A stretch of DNA of 64,000 nt, taken from the NCBI RefSeq assembly GCF_001401155.1, contig NZ_LJRO01000206.1, positions 1 through 64,000 of the forward strand, given 5' to 3'. The first letter of the stretch is position 1, and each line of letters starts with the position of its first letter. The position numbers and the translations under genes were made by a program. The notes under the pieces were generated by a model that had not been told where the DNA came from, searched no databases, and saw only the letters and a list, made by a program, of their open reading frames with translations. Source of the DNA: Pseudomonas tremae. GTDB lineage: Bacteria > Pseudomonadota > Gammaproteobacteria > Pseudomonadales > Pseudomonadaceae. Below, piece by piece: positions 51,066 through 61,377 of this stretch.

Positions 51066-51505
51066 TACTTCTTGTCCTTATCCTTGCCCATCAGCTCCAT
51101 AAGGCGCTGAGCGAATTCAGGTGTCGTTTGCTCACGCACAGGCACCTGAACCGGTTCCTTGAGCACATGCAGGGGCGTGATTCGGCCCGGCGTGATACCC
51201 AGCAGTACCTGCTCGTTGCCGATCTGGACCAGCACCAGCCGATCACGCGGCCCCAGTGCGCGCGAACCCACCAGCTCGATGACCTGACTGTTGTTCGGGC
51301 CGGCGCTCTGCACACGGCGCATCAGCCATGCCAGAACGAATATCAGACCAACCACCAGTATCAGGCCGAATAGCAGCTGTGCCAGCTGCCCGCCCATGCC
51401 ACCAGACACGGTATTGGCCACTTGCGCAGGCGCCGTCTGAGCGGCGGGATCTACAGCACAGGCCAGCGACGGCGACATCAGCAGAACACTCAGCAAGCGC
51501 TTCAT
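51065..51505 (-). CDS. fliO: Flagellar export assembly protein FliO
   Basis: 146 residues: signal-like start, a membrane helix (about 43-64), then a short cytosolic domain ([29 protein letters not shown]). It aids FliP ring assembly. Start directly follows the fliN stop. Confidence 0.92.
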   Translation of the reverse strand: MKRLLSVLLMSPSLACAVDPAAQTAPAQVANTVSGGMGGQLAQLLFGLILVVGLIFVLAWLMRRVQSAGPNNSQVIELVGSRALGPRDRLVLVQIGNEQVLLGITPGRITPLHVLKEPVQVPVREQTTPEFAQRLMELMGKDKDKK

Positions 51506-51967
51506 TCAGCGCAGCTTCTTGATGCGTTCGCTCGGGCTGATCACGTCGGTCAGACGGATGCCGAACTTTTCATTGACCACAACCACTTCGCCGTGGGCGA
51601 TGAGTGTGCCGTTGACCAGCACGTCCAGCGGTTCGCCAGCCAGACGATCCAGCTCGATGACCGAGCCCTGGTTGAGCTGCAACAGGTTGCGAATATTGAT
51701 ATCGGTACTGCCCACTTCCATGGAGATCGAGACCGGAATATCCAGAATCACGTCCAGGTTAGGACCGTCCAGCGTCACCGGCCCGGTGTTCTTCGGCACA
51801 CTGCCGAACTCTTCCATGGCCAGACGGCTACCCGCATTACCGGCGTCGGCAGCCAGCAAGGCATCAATATCAGCCTGCCCGCCATCGCCAGCCTCGCCCA
51901 GAGCAGCAGCCCACTCATCGGCCAGCGCCTGATCTTCAGCAGACGTCATTTCGTTATCATCAGCCAT
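51506..51967 (-). CDS. fliN: Flagellar motor switch protein FliN
   Basis: 153 residues: acidic N-terminal extension of about 70 residues and a C-terminal SpoA domain (LDVILDIPVSISMEVGSTDINIRNLLQLNQGSVIELDR). Part of the C-ring with FliM and FliG. Confidence 0.96.
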   Translation of the reverse strand: MADDNEMTSAEDQALADEWAAALGEAGDGGQADIDALLAADAGNAGSRLAMEEFGSVPKNTGPVTLDGPNLDVILDIPVSISMEVGSTDINIRNLLQLNQGSVIELDRLAGEPLDVLVNGTLIAHGEVVVVNEKFGIRLTDVISPSERIKKLR

Positions 51968-52027
51968 CGGTTGTCCTCTGCACGCAGTATTTCAATTACG
52001 CAAAATTTCCGACATCGACCTTACAGG

Positions 52028-52996
52028 TCAACGTCGCGCTATGGGTTCGATTACTTGCAGGGCCATCTTGCCCTTGTGCGAGCCTAGCTTGACCTTGAAA
52101 GAAGGCACGCCGTTGGCACGCATGACCAGCGAATCGCTCAATTCCACCGGAATCACATCGCCGGGGCGCATGTGCAGGATGTCCCGCAGGGGCAACTGAC
52201 GCTGAGCGATGGTGGTCGTGAGTGGTACGTTCACATCCAGCACGTCTTCCTTGAGCGCGTTCACCCAGCGCTCATCCTGATCATCAAGGTCGGACTGGAA
52301 GCCGGCATCGAGCATCTCGCGGATCGGCTCGATCATTGAGTACGGCATGGTCACGTGCAAGTCGCCGCCACCGCCATCCAGCTCGATATGGAACGTGGAG
52401 ATCACCACCGCCTCGCTTGGCCCGACGATGTTGGCCATGGCCGGGTTCACTTCAGAGTTGATGTACTCGAAGTTGACTTCCATGATCGCCTGCCAGGCTT
52501 CCTTGAGGTCGATGAAGGCCTGATCCAGCACCATGCGCACTACACGCAACTCGGTCGGCGTGAATTCACGGCCTTCGATCTTGGCGTGACGGCCATCGCC
52601 ACCGAAAAAGTTGTCCACCAGCTTGAACACCAGCTTGGCGTCGAGAATGAACAGCGCCGTGCCGCGTAACGGTTTGATCTTGGCCAGGTTGAGGCTGGTC
52701 GGGACGTACAGCGAATGCACGTACTCGCCGAACTTCATGACCTGAACACCGCCCACCGCCACATCCGCCGAGCGGCGCAGCAGGTTGAACATGCTGATAC
52801 GCGTGTAGCGGGCGAATCGCTCGTTGATCATTTCCAGTGTCGGCATGCGCCCACGGACGATCCGGTCCTGACTGGTCAGGTCATAACTTTTGACACTGCC
52901 AGGCTCGGCAGCGTTGTCGGTCTGAACCATCCCGTCGTCGACGCCATGCAGCAGCGCGTCGATCTCATCCTGGGAGAGCAGGTCTTGCACGGCCAT
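52028..52996 (-). CDS. fliM: Flagellar motor switch protein FliM
   Basis: 322 residues. The N-terminal CheY-binding segment LLSQDEIDALLHGVD is intact, followed by a CheC-like middle domain with the GGEG-like GGDGRH loop and a C-terminal SpoA domain. 9 nt after fliL. Confidence 0.97.
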   Translation of the reverse strand: MAVQDLLSQDEIDALLHGVDDGMVQTDNAAEPGSVKSYDLTSQDRIVRGRMPTLEMINERFARYTRISMFNLLRRSADVAVGGVQVMKFGEYVHSLYVPTSLNLAKIKPLRGTALFILDAKLVFKLVDNFFGGDGRHAKIEGREFTPTELRVVRMVLDQAFIDLKEAWQAIMEVNFEYINSEVNPAMANIVGPSEAVVISTFHIELDGGGGDLHVTMPYSMIEPIREMLDAGFQSDLDDQDERWVNALKEDVLDVNVPLTTTIAQRQLPLRDILHMRPGDVIPVELSDSLVMRANGVPSFKVKLGSHKGKMALQVIEPIARR

Positions 52997-53005
52997 GTGA
53001 GGATC

Positions 53006-53512
53006 CTACTGCAATACGAAATTAGTGAAGAGCAACTGTTCGATCACAGTCTTGCCGAGTTCTTTCTGGGCCACTTCCTGAATGCTCGCGGTCGCTTTCT
53101 GACGCAGCATTTCCTGACCGATCGGCGACGCCAGCGATTCGAAGGGGATGGCTGCGAACAGCATCACCAGATTATTACGAATCAGAGGCATGTGTACTTT
53201 AAGCGCCTCCATGTCGGCAGCATTGCGGCCCAGCATGGTAATGCTGACCTGCATGTAACGCTGACGGCCATTGGCGTTGAAGTTGACCACAAAGGCGGGA
53301 GTCATCGGCTCGAACACCGCCACTGGCTTGGCGTTGGCCGCCGCGGCTGCAGCAGCCGGGTCTTCCTTGCTCTCGCTCTTGTGCATGAGGAACCAGGTCG
53401 CACCCACCGATAAGCCCACCGCCAGCAACAGCGCCACAACGGCGATTATGATGAGCTTGAGTTTACCTTTGCCTTTGGGTGCGGGATCTTTAACTTCTTC
53501 GCTCTGCGCCAT
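53006..53512 (-). CDS. fliL: Flagellar basal body protein FliL
   Basis: 168 residues: Lys-rich cytosolic start, one membrane helix (about 18-40), then a periplasmic domain that surrounds the stator. First gene of fliLMNOPQR-flhB; a strong sigma-54 promoter stands about 52 nt upstream. Confidence 0.95.
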   Translation of the reverse strand: MAQSEEVKDPAPKGKGKLKLIIIAVVALLLAVGLSVGATWFLMHKSESKEDPAAAAAAANAKPVAVFEPMTPAFVVNFNANGRQRYMQVSITMLGRNAADMEALKVHMPLIRNNLVMLFAAIPFESLASPIGQEMLRQKATASIQEVAQKELGKTVIEQLLFTNFVLQ

Positions 53513-53563
53513 GCCAATAATCCGTCACTATTCAAGAGTTTCTTCAATACGTGACAGAGGCAG

Positions 53564-53579
53564 AGCAAGTGTTATGCCA
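53564..53579 (-). promoter_or_regulatory. Sigma-54 promoter of fliL
   Basis: On the minus strand TGGCATAACACTTGCT: one mismatch to TGGCAC-N5-TTGCT, with GG-N10-GC spacing exact. A GTCA half-site in the leader at 53524-53527 lies where the FleQ-like sites of flhA and fliE fall. Confidence 0.85.
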
Positions 53580-53649
53580 GAGTTGTGGGAAACGGGAGAT
53601 GTGCCTGACACGACTGGTTACGCAGCCGGGTCATGCAGCAATAGACAGG

Positions 53650-53684
53650 ACTCCTGCCCCGATGCTCGCAACGGGTACAGGAGT
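53650..53684 (-). terminator. Possible hairpin terminator after fliK
   Basis: ACTCCTG / CAGGAGT arms with an inner CCC/GGG pairing, just past the fliK stop on the minus strand. The T-run is poor, so readthrough into fliL is likely. Confidence 0.4.
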
Positions 53685-53717
53685 TGAAGGAACATGGATG
53701 CAGCAATCAGCCCGGTA

Positions 53718-55133
53718 TCAGGCGTAATAGTCGATCTCGCTGGTGCCGATCACGCGTGCCGCCGGCTGGCTGACAGGTACGGCGGCGTCAATGCCAGCAA
53801 TATCATCCGATGTATCGCTGGTATTTAGGCCATTTCCACGACCACCACGCTGAGCGCGACTTGCCTGCTCTTGAGCCTGTTGCTGAGCCTGCTGTTGCGA
53901 TTGATCGGAAACGTTGACGTCGACGTTGCCCAGCCCTTGCTGAACAAATGACTCGCGCAGCTTCGACATCTGGTTTTCCAGCGCGTCACGCACGCCTAGA
54001 TGAGCGCTCATGAAGGTCACCTGGGTTTGCTGATCCGGCGCCATGTTGATGCGGATATCCAGACGACCAAGCTCGGCAGGCTCAAGCTTGATGTCGGCGG
54101 TCTTGAGGTTCTGGCTCGACAGGTACATCACGCGATCGACAATGCCTTCGGTCCAGCCACTTTGATGCATGGCCAGCGGCTGATTCATCAACGGCGCAGC
54201 AGGTGCGGCCGCAGTGCGTGCAGGCTGCGCGGCCTGACTGAGGGCAGCCAGACGATCAGCGAAATTGTCTACACGCGTGTCACCGGCAGCCCCTTTGACG
54301 TCCTTCAGGCCCTCGCCGATCAGACCGCTGAACGATTTGTCGCTGCTCTCGGTACTGCTTTCATCCGATGGCAGTTGCTCACTCAAAACCGACAGGTTAT
54401 TGACTAAATTCTGCGCTGGGTCAGCCTCCGCGTTCGAAGGCGTCGCCTTGTTGGCGGCTTGTGCATTCTGCGCGGCCAGCTGGGTTTTCGCGGTGGCATT
54501 TTCAAGCGCCAACTGCACGGCATCAAGGCCATCCAGCGGGTCGGCGTCCGGATTGAACGCGGCTTCGGCTTTTGCAGGAACCGCCGCCTGACCAACTGCC
54601 AGCGATGCGATCGCCGGTGTGGCGCTGGCGTCTGGCGTCTGCGGCTTGACTGCCGAAGTAGCTGGCAAGGCAGGCACTTGTGCCGCCATTGCCTGCAAAG
54701 CCGGGTCCAGAGCGGGGTCGACAGCTACCTGACCTTCAGCCAGCGCAGGGTCGGCAGATGCCTGTGCCTGAGCATCATCTGGGGCGGTTTCGGACTTGGC
54801 GGCGTCGCCATCCGCAGCAGCAGACTTGGCAGGCAAGTCATTGCCGCTATCGGCAACGGTCGACTTGTCAGCGGCATTCGACGGGTCGTTTACCGGCTTG
54901 TCCTTACCTGCGGCAACCTTGTCTTTGTCAGGCGCCGACTTGTCACGGCTCTGCTTGACCGGCGCATCATCACGTGGCGCCACGCTGTCCCTGGTCTGCT
55001 TTGCATAGACGTTGGAAAAGCTGGAAGCCCCGTCTTTGCTGCTGTCGGCGGATTTGACCGAATTATTGACGGCACCGGACCTGGAGGTCGCAGCGTTCGT
55101 GGCCTGAAGAAGGGCATTGGTGGAAAGTGGCAT
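53718..55133 (-). CDS. fliK: Flagellar hook-length control protein FliK
   Basis: 471 residues from MPLSTNALLQ (GGAG 6 nt upstream); the frame extended to 55172 is rejected. A long Ala/Asp/Ser/Lys-rich ruler region (about 1-320) precedes the conserved C-terminal domain with LKTADIKLEPAELGRLDIRI and VTFMSAHLGVRDALENQM, then a Gln-rich tail. It measures the hook and triggers the FlhB switch. Confidence 0.93.
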   Translation of the reverse strand: MPLSTNALLQATNAATSRSGAVNNSVKSADSSKDGASSFSNVYAKQTRDSVAPRDDAPVKQSRDKSAPDKDKVAAGKDKPVNDPSNAADKSTVADSGNDLPAKSAAADGDAAKSETAPDDAQAQASADPALAEGQVAVDPALDPALQAMAAQVPALPATSAVKPQTPDASATPAIASLAVGQAAVPAKAEAAFNPDADPLDGLDAVQLALENATAKTQLAAQNAQAANKATPSNAEADPAQNLVNNLSVLSEQLPSDESSTESSDKSFSGLIGEGLKDVKGAAGDTRVDNFADRLAALSQAAQPARTAAAPAAPLMNQPLAMHQSGWTEGIVDRVMYLSSQNLKTADIKLEPAELGRLDIRINMAPDQQTQVTFMSAHLGVRDALENQMSKLRESFVQQGLGNVDVNVSDQSQQQAQQQAQEQASRAQRGGRGNGLNTSDTSDDIAGIDAAVPVSQPAARVIGTSEIDYYA

Positions 55134-55233
55134 TTCGGTCTCCGCATAAGCAGCTGGTAATCGCCTTACCACCAGAACTTAGCAATATGCGGGCCAACTC
55201 GTGAAAGCGGCCAGATCGGCCGAAAGCGGCAGA

Positions 55234-55590
55234 TCAGCTGATGAAAAACTGCCGCTCTGCGTTGAACAGACCACGGATGGTCAGGTACTCGTTATCAATC
55301 TTGCCGACCAACTCTGCCAGCCCCAGCGACTGATGCTGACGGGCACGATCTTCAAGCTGTCTGCACAGGTCGGAAAGACGCAACGCACCCATGTTGCTAC
55401 TGCTGCCTTTGAAGCTGTGGGCCGTGAGGCTAAGCTCCTGCAGGTCCATGTTTCCGGTCTCGACAGCCTGGCGAAGTTGCACAATGCGCTGTTCGGAATC
55501 CTTGAGAAACACATCCAGCAATGTCGGATATTCATCCTCCATGACTTCCTGCAGAGCATTCAACACGCTGTAATCCAGATGAATCGACAC
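55234..55590 (-). CDS. hptB: Histidine phosphotransfer protein HptB
   Basis: 118-residue Hpt domain with the phospho-His in LTAHSFKGSSSNMGA. In P. aeruginosa HptB receives phosphate from hybrid kinases and passes it to HsbR. It lies downstream of hsbR, before fliK. The name is given by its neighbours; an Hpt domain alone would not decide it. Confidence 0.88.
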   Translation of the reverse strand: MSIHLDYSVLNALQEVMEDEYPTLLDVFLKDSEQRIVQLRQAVETGNMDLQELSLTAHSFKGSSSNMGALRLSDLCRQLEDRARQHQSLGLAELVGKIDNEYLTIRGLFNAERQFFIS

Positions 55591-55623
55591 TTGTTCACTC
55601 CTTGATCAAGACTGTGGAACGGA

Positions 55624-57330
55624 TTATGCCACTCCCTCCCAGGTAAATTCCACGCACGCGGTCCTGCCATCCCTGGACCAGTTGGCCTTGTGACTCAACT
55701 CGCGCACCAGACGCAGCCCGCGACCGTACAGCTTATCGCTCGCAGGTTTCAACATATGCAGCCGTTCTGCATCAAATCCGTCACCACTGTCTTCGACGCT
55801 GAGGGTCAGGCGCCCTCCTTCACCGACAGGTTCAACGTGCAGAGTCATGCGGATGAACCCTGACTCCAGAGCGCCAAGACGCTCGGCCCGCTGCTGATAA
55901 TAAAGCGCAAAACCCGCCGCATCATGCTTCAGTGCAGAATCCAACCCTAGCACGCCGTGCTCCAGCGCATTGCTGTACAGCTCGCCCAGTACCATATGTA
56001 ACGCGGCGCCCTGATTGCGCAAACCATGCACTTCAAGCAGCAATTGCAGCACGTAAGGCAGCGGATTGAAACGCCTGAGGGTCGAAGCACGCAGTTCGAA
56101 GCTCGATGACCAGTCCAGCGGGCTCGATGCGCCGCTGTCGGAGTACGTCAGGGCAGGCAGGCGGTCAAGCGGCTCTTCGACCGCGCTGATTTCAAGCAGG
56201 CTTACATCGTCTCGGGCCTTGCCGCCAAAATCGTTGAGTGCCTGAAGAATTTCCTGGATCAGCAGTTGCGGCTCGCGATTGGCGGACAGCACGCCGCGCA
56301 GACGTTGCGCGCCGAATAACTCATCACGGCTGTCGCTGGTGTCGAGCACGCCATCGGACAGCAGGAAGATCCGGTCGCCCGGCGCCAACGGGTAGACCTG
56401 GGTGTGCGCGTCGAACGCATCGACACTCAAGACGCCCAGAGGCAGGTGATTCGACGCCAGCGGCACGTGCTCGCCTTCAGTGCCACGCAGCAGATAACCA
56501 TCCGGCAATCCGCCGTTCCACACCTCGACCTGACGCTGCTGGAGGTTGACGCACAGCAGCGTCGCACAACAGAACATGTCCACCGGCAAAATGCGCTTCA
56601 GCTTGGCATTCATCTCACGAAGAATGGCCACCAGACCGTAACCCTTGGCGGTCATGCCATAAAACACCTCGGCCAGCGGCATGGCTCCCACGGCAGCCGG
56701 CAGTCCGTGGCCAGTGAAGTCCCCAAGCAACACCTGCATATGACCTGCCGGGGTGTAGGCGGCCAGCATCAGGTCACCGTTGAACAGCGCATAGGGCGAC
56801 TGCAGGTAGCGGATATTGCTCGCCCCCAGACACCCGGCATGTGCCACCTGATCAAACACGGCTTTGGCGACGCGCTGTTCGTTAAGCAGGTATTCATGAT
56901 GTCTGGAAATCTGATCACGCTGCTGACGAACAGTCTCGTGCAGTACTCGCAAGCGGTTCATGGCATTGATCTTGGCGGCCAGAACCAGGGGATTGTAAGG
57001 CTTTGACATGAAATCATCGCCGCCAGCATCCAGACAGCGCGCCAATGCCTCACCTTCGGTAAGCGAGGTCAGGAAGATGATCGGCACCAGCGACTCGCCT
57101 GACAGCGCCTTAATCCGCCGTGCTGCCTCGAAACCGTCCATGACCGGCATCATCGCGTCCATCAGGATCAGATGCGGGCTTTCAGAGGTGAACATCGCCA
57201 CGGCTTCGACGCCATTGGCAGCACTCAATACCCGGTGCCCCTGACGCGCAACGATGGTCGACAGCAGCAACCGGTCACTGGTGCTGTCGTCGGCAATCAG
57301 AATGCAGAGGTTTTTCAAGGAGGACTGCAA
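55624..57330 (-). CDS. hsbR: Response regulator/phosphatase-kinase HsbR
   Basis: 568 residues: receiver domain (about 1-120, LMDAMMPVMDG with phospho-Asp, SKPY), PP2C-like SpoIIE phosphatase domain (about 190-385; GDFTGHGLPAAVGA, LLSDGVLDTSD, ARDDVSL) and a C-terminal HATPase anti-sigma-type kinase domain (about 430-568; LGELYSNALEHGVLGLD, VEDSGDGFDAE). The first plausible start is TTG at 57330, 4 nt after the hsbA stop, which matches the length I recall for HsbR; an ATG at 57390 inside hsbA is less likely. It controls the phosphorylation of HsbA. Confidence 0.88.
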   Translation of the reverse strand: MQSSLKNLCILIADDSTSDRLLLSTIVARQGHRVLSAANGVEAVAMFTSESPHLILMDAMMPVMDGFEAARRIKALSGESLVPIIFLTSLTEGEALARCLDAGGDDFMSKPYNPLVLAAKINAMNRLRVLHETVRQQRDQISRHHEYLLNEQRVAKAVFDQVAHAGCLGASNIRYLQSPYALFNGDLMLAAYTPAGHMQVLLGDFTGHGLPAAVGAMPLAEVFYGMTAKGYGLVAILREMNAKLKRILPVDMFCCATLLCVNLQQRQVEVWNGGLPDGYLLRGTEGEHVPLASNHLPLGVLSVDAFDAHTQVYPLAPGDRIFLLSDGVLDTSDSRDELFGAQRLRGVLSANREPQLLIQEILQALNDFGGKARDDVSLLEISAVEEPLDRLPALTYSDSGASSPLDWSSSFELRASTLRRFNPLPYVLQLLLEVHGLRNQGAALHMVLGELYSNALEHGVLGLDSALKHDAAGFALYYQQRAERLGALESGFIRMTLHVEPVGEGGRLTLSVEDSGDGFDAERLHMLKPASDKLYGRGLRLVRELSHKANWSRDGRTACVEFTWEGVA

Positions 57331-57334
57331 AGGT

Positions 57335-57637
57335 TCAGCCCAGCTGGAACAGCTTCGAGAAGTTTGAAATGGCGAGGATCGTGCAGACATCAGGCGTGCA
57401 GTTGATCAGACGCACCACCGCTTTATCGCCACCGGCATGATCACGCAACAGCAACAGCATGCCCAGCGCCGAGCTGTCCAGGTAATGCGTGCCACGCAGG
57501 TCCACCACGTAATGCAGATCCTGCGGACAGTCCTCATAAGCCTCGCGAAATTCCTGATGGGCGGAAAAATCAAAGCGCCCCTCAATGAAAAGGGTCAGTT
57601 GTCGACCATCTGCAGAACGTTCGGACGTGACTGTCAT
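57335..57637 (-). CDS. hsbA: Anti-anti-sigma factor HsbA (STAS)
   Basis: 100-residue STAS domain; the phospho-Ser is in THYLDSSALGMLLLL. It starts at MTVTSERS with CGGAG upstream. In P. aeruginosa unphosphorylated HsbA binds FlgM and frees FliA, while phosphorylated HsbA acts with a diguanylate cyclase, so it couples motility to surface life. Confidence 0.88.
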   Translation of the reverse strand: MTVTSERSADGRQLTLFIEGRFDFSAHQEFREAYEDCPQDLHYVVDLRGTHYLDSSALGMLLLLRDHAGGDKAVVRLINCTPDVCTILAISNFSKLFQLG

Positions 57638-57719
57638 GGGAACTCCGAGGTGTTTCATCAACGAGACATTGAGAGCGTAGACCAGACCAACAGAAGGCCA
57701 GGTCTGATTAGGTCAAAAA

Positions 57720-58169
57720 TCAGAATGGTTCATGACGCGGCAGTCGCTGCGACAGTTCGTCCAGCAGCTTTTGCTCGCGCTTGTCTTCAAGCTTGCGCGC
57801 TTCGTCCATGTAACGCTGTACCAGCTTGCGCAGGCCTTCGACCCGCGCATAGCAGTCCTGCCAGGCCGTGCGCGCTCGAGCCAGATTGGCCGTGTGCCAT
57901 TCGAGGCTTTTATATTGCTGTGCAACCGCGACGTCCAGCTGACTGAGAAAACGTTGATAGCCCAGCAACCATTGCCCGGAAACCCCGGCACTGCCGCGCT
58001 GCAACCATTGCTGCTGATAATCCTGGCGGAACTGGTCCAGCTCCTGCAGTTTGTTGTTGGCCAGGTTGACCTGCCCCTGAAAATGCCCGAGACGCTGAGC
58101 CGCCGTTCGTTCGGCAGCCTCGGCCATCTCGACCACAGGCGCCAGGCGCGCCGCTCTACTCTGAGCCAT
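57720..58169 (-). CDS. fliJ: Flagellar export chaperone FliJ
   Basis: 149 residues, almost wholly an antiparallel coiled coil. It fits in the FliI hexamer like the gamma subunit of F-ATPase. It lies 6 nt after fliI and is the last gene of fliEFGHIJ proper. Confidence 0.93.
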   Translation of the reverse strand: MAQSRAARLAPVVEMAEAAERTAAQRLGHFQGQVNLANNKLQELDQFRQDYQQQWLQRGSAGVSGQWLLGYQRFLSQLDVAVAQQYKSLEWHTANLARARTAWQDCYARVEGLRKLVQRYMDEARKLEDKREQKLLDELSQRLPRHEPF

Positions 58170-58175
58170 CGCCTA

Positions 58176-59534
58176 TCAGCCGCCAGGTGCCGGGGCAAAT
58201 ATCGATGCAAGCGCTTCGCCACTGCCCTGCATGCTTTCATTCTCGCGCAGCGCCTGGCGCTGATAACGCACCAGCACCGGATGCAACGCGATTGCCATAT
58301 CGGTTTCGCGGTCGCCACCGGCCACATAGGCGCCCACGCTGATCAGGTCACGGGTCTGCTGATAGCGTGACCACAGTTGCTTGAAGTGTTGCGCCTGGGC
58401 CATATGCTCCGGGCTGACCACTGCGGGCATGACCCGGCTGATGGACGCTTCGATGTCGATAGCCGGGTAATGCCCCTCCTCGGCCAGACGCCGGGACAGC
58501 ACGATGTGGCCGTCTAGCACGCCTCGTGCGGAGTCGGCAATCGGGTCTTGCTGGTCATCGCCTTCCGACAGCACGGTATAAAAAGCGGTAATCGAACCAC
58601 CGCCCTTTTCGGCATTACCGGCACGCTCGACCAGTTTTGGCAGGCGGGCGAACACTGACGGCGGATAACCCTTGGTGGCCGGAGGCTCGCCAATTGCCAA
58701 GGCAATCTCCCGCTGAGCCTGAGCAAAACGGGTCAGGGAATCCATCAGCAACAGGACGTTCTTACCCTTGTCGCGAAAATATTCGGCAATTCGCGTGCAA
58801 TACATGGCCGCACGCAGGCGCATAAGCGGCGCATCATCGGCTGGCGAGGCAACCACCACCGAACGCTTCAGGCCCTCTTCGCCGAGAATGTGCTCGATGA
58901 ACTCCTTGACCTCCCGGCCCCGCTCGCCGATCAGGCCGACGACGATAATGTCCGCTTCGGTAAAGCGCGTCATCATGCCGAGCAGCACACTCTTGCCCAC
59001 ACCAGTACCCGCAAACAGGCCAAGACGCTGGCCACGCCCGACTGTCAATAAACCGTTGATGCAGCGAATGCCGACATCCAGCGGCTGACTGATCGGGTCG
59101 CGCTTGAGCGGGTTGATCGTCGGGCCGTCCATCGGCACCCAGTCCTCGGCCTTGATCGGCGAGCGCCCATCCAGCGGACGACCGGCGCCGTCAAGCACCC
59201 GCCCCAGCATACTCATGCCCATCGGCAGACGTCCGGTGTCAGCCAGGGGCACAACCCGCGCACCCGGCGCGATGCCTGCCACGCTGCCTACCGGCATCAG
59301 AAACACCTTGCCACCGGAAAACCCCATCACCTCGGCTTCGACTTCCACCGGGTGATGGCTGTCGTCGTTGATGACCATGCAGCGACTGCCCATTGCCGCG
59401 CGCATGCCTTCAGCCTCCAGCGTCAGGCCGACCATGCGCAGCAGGCGCCCTTCGACTACAGGCTGGGCAGGCAGGCTGATCGACTCGGCGTAGGTGCCGA
59501 GTCGTTTGCCGAAGCTGGTGCGATCAAGGCGCAT
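58176..59534 (-). CDS. fliI: Flagellum-specific ATPase FliI
   Basis: 452-residue F1-beta-like ATPase: Walker [30 protein letters not shown], Walker [14 protein letters not shown]. It powers or readies protein export. The start overlaps the end of fliH by 11 nt. Confidence 0.97.
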   Translation of the reverse strand: MRLDRTSFGKRLGTYAESISLPAQPVVEGRLLRMVGLTLEAEGMRAAMGSRCMVINDDSHHPVEVEAEVMGFSGGKVFLMPVGSVAGIAPGARVVPLADTGRLPMGMSMLGRVLDGAGRPLDGRSPIKAEDWVPMDGPTINPLKRDPISQPLDVGIRCINGLLTVGRGQRLGLFAGTGVGKSVLLGMMTRFTEADIIVVGLIGERGREVKEFIEHILGEEGLKRSVVVASPADDAPLMRLRAAMYCTRIAEYFRDKGKNVLLLMDSLTRFAQAQREIALAIGEPPATKGYPPSVFARLPKLVERAGNAEKGGGSITAFYTVLSEGDDQQDPIADSARGVLDGHIVLSRRLAEEGHYPAIDIEASISRVMPAVVSPEHMAQAQHFKQLWSRYQQTRDLISVGAYVAGGDRETDMAIALHPVLVRYQRQALRENESMQGSGEALASIFAPAPGG

Positions 59535-60345
59535 CGAGTGTGTCCGCGTCAGGTTCTACAGCACCACCGGAGGCTTTTACCGGCGCGGCGTCCAGATCGA
59601 CATTCAGGTCTGCCGCAGCCGGATGAGTGATCTGCTCGTGCAACTGATCATGCATCCTGGAAATCGCCAGCGCGATGCGCGTTTCGACGCTGGCGTCGAT
59701 GCGGCTGTGCTCGGTTTCGATCCGGCAACCGCCGGGCAGCAGGTCTTCGTCTTCGACGATTTTCCAGGCCTCCTCATGGCGCTCGCGCATCGCCTTGACC
59801 AGCAGGAAATCCTGGGGGTTGATAAAGATACGCAGGTTCTGAGCACCCATTGGCAACAGCTTCAACGCATCACGCAACACCGTGGCGATCTGCCCGGAAT
59901 CGGTCACCAGCTCGCGCTGAATGACCTTGCGTGCGATGTGCTCGACCAGATGGACAACGGCTTTTTCGATCTGCGTATCCTGCTCGGCGATAGGCTCCAG
60001 CAAATGCGCCATCAACTGTTCAAGGCTGGCGATTTTAGCCGCCAATGCAACCTCAGCCTCTTGCCGAACCTTGAGCTGGGTGCTGTGAAAGCCTTCTTTT
60101 TCGCCGGTGGCAAAGCCTTCGTTCCAGGCCTCCTGGCGAATGCTCTCCAGCTCTTCGAGGGTCAGCGGCTGAACTTCGTCCAGCGGCACCTCTTCCATCT
60201 CGAGCGGTTCGTCGGCAGGCTCCGGTTCGGGTTCAGGCTCGGGTTCCACATGCGGGTCGAAGCTGGGTAACGCCCAGATATCGAGCGTCCCGGCGTCCTT
60301 GGCGCGAATGAGGTCGCTGGCCAATTCTTTATTGGGAGTGGACAT
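59524..60345 (-). CDS. fliH: Flagellar export regulator FliH
   Basis: 273 residues: N-terminal acidic region with a run of Glu-Pro repeats (about 33-43), coiled coil (about 60-130) and C-terminal domain that binds FliI. It ends inside the fliI start. Confidence 0.94.
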   Translation of the reverse strand: MSTPNKELASDLIRAKDAGTLDIWALPSFDPHVEPEPEPEPEPADEPLEMEEVPLDEVQPLTLEELESIRQEAWNEGFATGEKEGFHSTQLKVRQEAEVALAAKIASLEQLMAHLLEPIAEQDTQIEKAVVHLVEHIARKVIQRELVTDSGQIATVLRDALKLLPMGAQNLRIFINPQDFLLVKAMRERHEEAWKIVEDEDLLPGGCRIETEHSRIDASVETRIALAISRMHDQLHEQITHPAAADLNVDLDAAPVKASGGAVEPDADTLDAP

Positions 60346-60360
60346 GAGTCAGCTGAATCC

Positions 60361-61377
60361 TTAGATCATTTCCTCGCCGCCTTTGCCACCGAGTACGATC
60401 TCGCCGGCCTCGGCCATACGACGCGCGATGGTGAGGATTTCTTTCTGGGCAGTTTCCACATCGCTGACACGTACCGGACCCTTGGCTTCCAGGTCGTCGC
60501 GCAGCAGTTCGGCGGCACGCTTGGACATGTTCTTGAAAATCTTTTCCTTGATCGCTTCGTCCGAGCCCTTGAGCGCCAGTACCAGCACGTCCGAGGATAC
60601 TTCGCGCAACAGCGCCTGGATACCACGGTCGTCGACATCGGAAAGGTTGTTGAAGACAAACATGAGGTCTTCGATCTGCACCGACAGGTCTTCGTCGACC
60701 TCGCGGATCGAGTCCATGAGTGCGCCTTCGATAGAACTGTCGAGGAAGTTCATGATGTCTGCCGCACGCTTGATACCACCCAGCGTGGTACGCGACGTGT
60801 TGGCATTACCAGAGAACTGCTTCTCGAGAATCTGGTTGAGTTCTTTCAGCGCGGCAGGCTGCACCGTGTTGAGCGAGGACACGCGCAGGATGATGTCCAG
60901 ACGGACTTTGTGGTCGAAGTGCCCGAGCACTTCACCAGCCTGGTCGGCATCCAGATACGCCACCACAATGGCTTGAATCTGCGGGTGCTCGAAACGGATC
61001 ACGTCGGCCACCGCGCGCGGCTCCATCCACTTGAGACTGTCCAGACCGCTGGTATTGCCACCCAGCAGAATACGATCGATAAGACCGTTAGCCTTGTCTT
61101 CACCCAGTGCCTGGGTCAACATTTTGCGGATATAACCATCGGAACCGACGCCGAGGCTGGTCTGATCGCCAACGATGTCGACAAACTCGCTCATCACCTC
61201 TTCGACCTGCTCGCGATGCACGTTGCGCATCTGAGCCATGGCTACGCCCACTTTCTGGACTTCTTTGGGCCCCATGTGCCGCAGCACCTGAGCCGCGTCG
61301 GTTTCACCCAGAGAGAGTAACAATACTGCCGCTTTTTCAACTTTCGAGAGTTTGGCTACCATGGCTCGTTCATTCAT
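60361..61377 (-). CDS. fliG: Flagellar motor switch protein FliG
   Basis: 338 residues, three armadillo-like domains. MFXF-type hinge region and the charged C-terminal torque helix (SDVLVLALKGSDEAIKEKIFKNMSKRAAELLRDDLE) are intact. The ATG at 61377 overlaps the fliF stop by 8 nt. Confidence 0.97.
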   Translation of the reverse strand: MNERAMVAKLSKVEKAAVLLLSLGETDAAQVLRHMGPKEVQKVGVAMAQMRNVHREQVEEVMSEFVDIVGDQTSLGVGSDGYIRKMLTQALGEDKANGLIDRILLGGNTSGLDSLKWMEPRAVADVIRFEHPQIQAIVVAYLDADQAGEVLGHFDHKVRLDIILRVSSLNTVQPAALKELNQILEKQFSGNANTSRTTLGGIKRAADIMNFLDSSIEGALMDSIREVDEDLSVQIEDLMFVFNNLSDVDDRGIQALLREVSSDVLVLALKGSDEAIKEKIFKNMSKRAAELLRDDLEAKGPVRVSDVETAQKEILTIARRMAEAGEIVLGGKGGEEMI

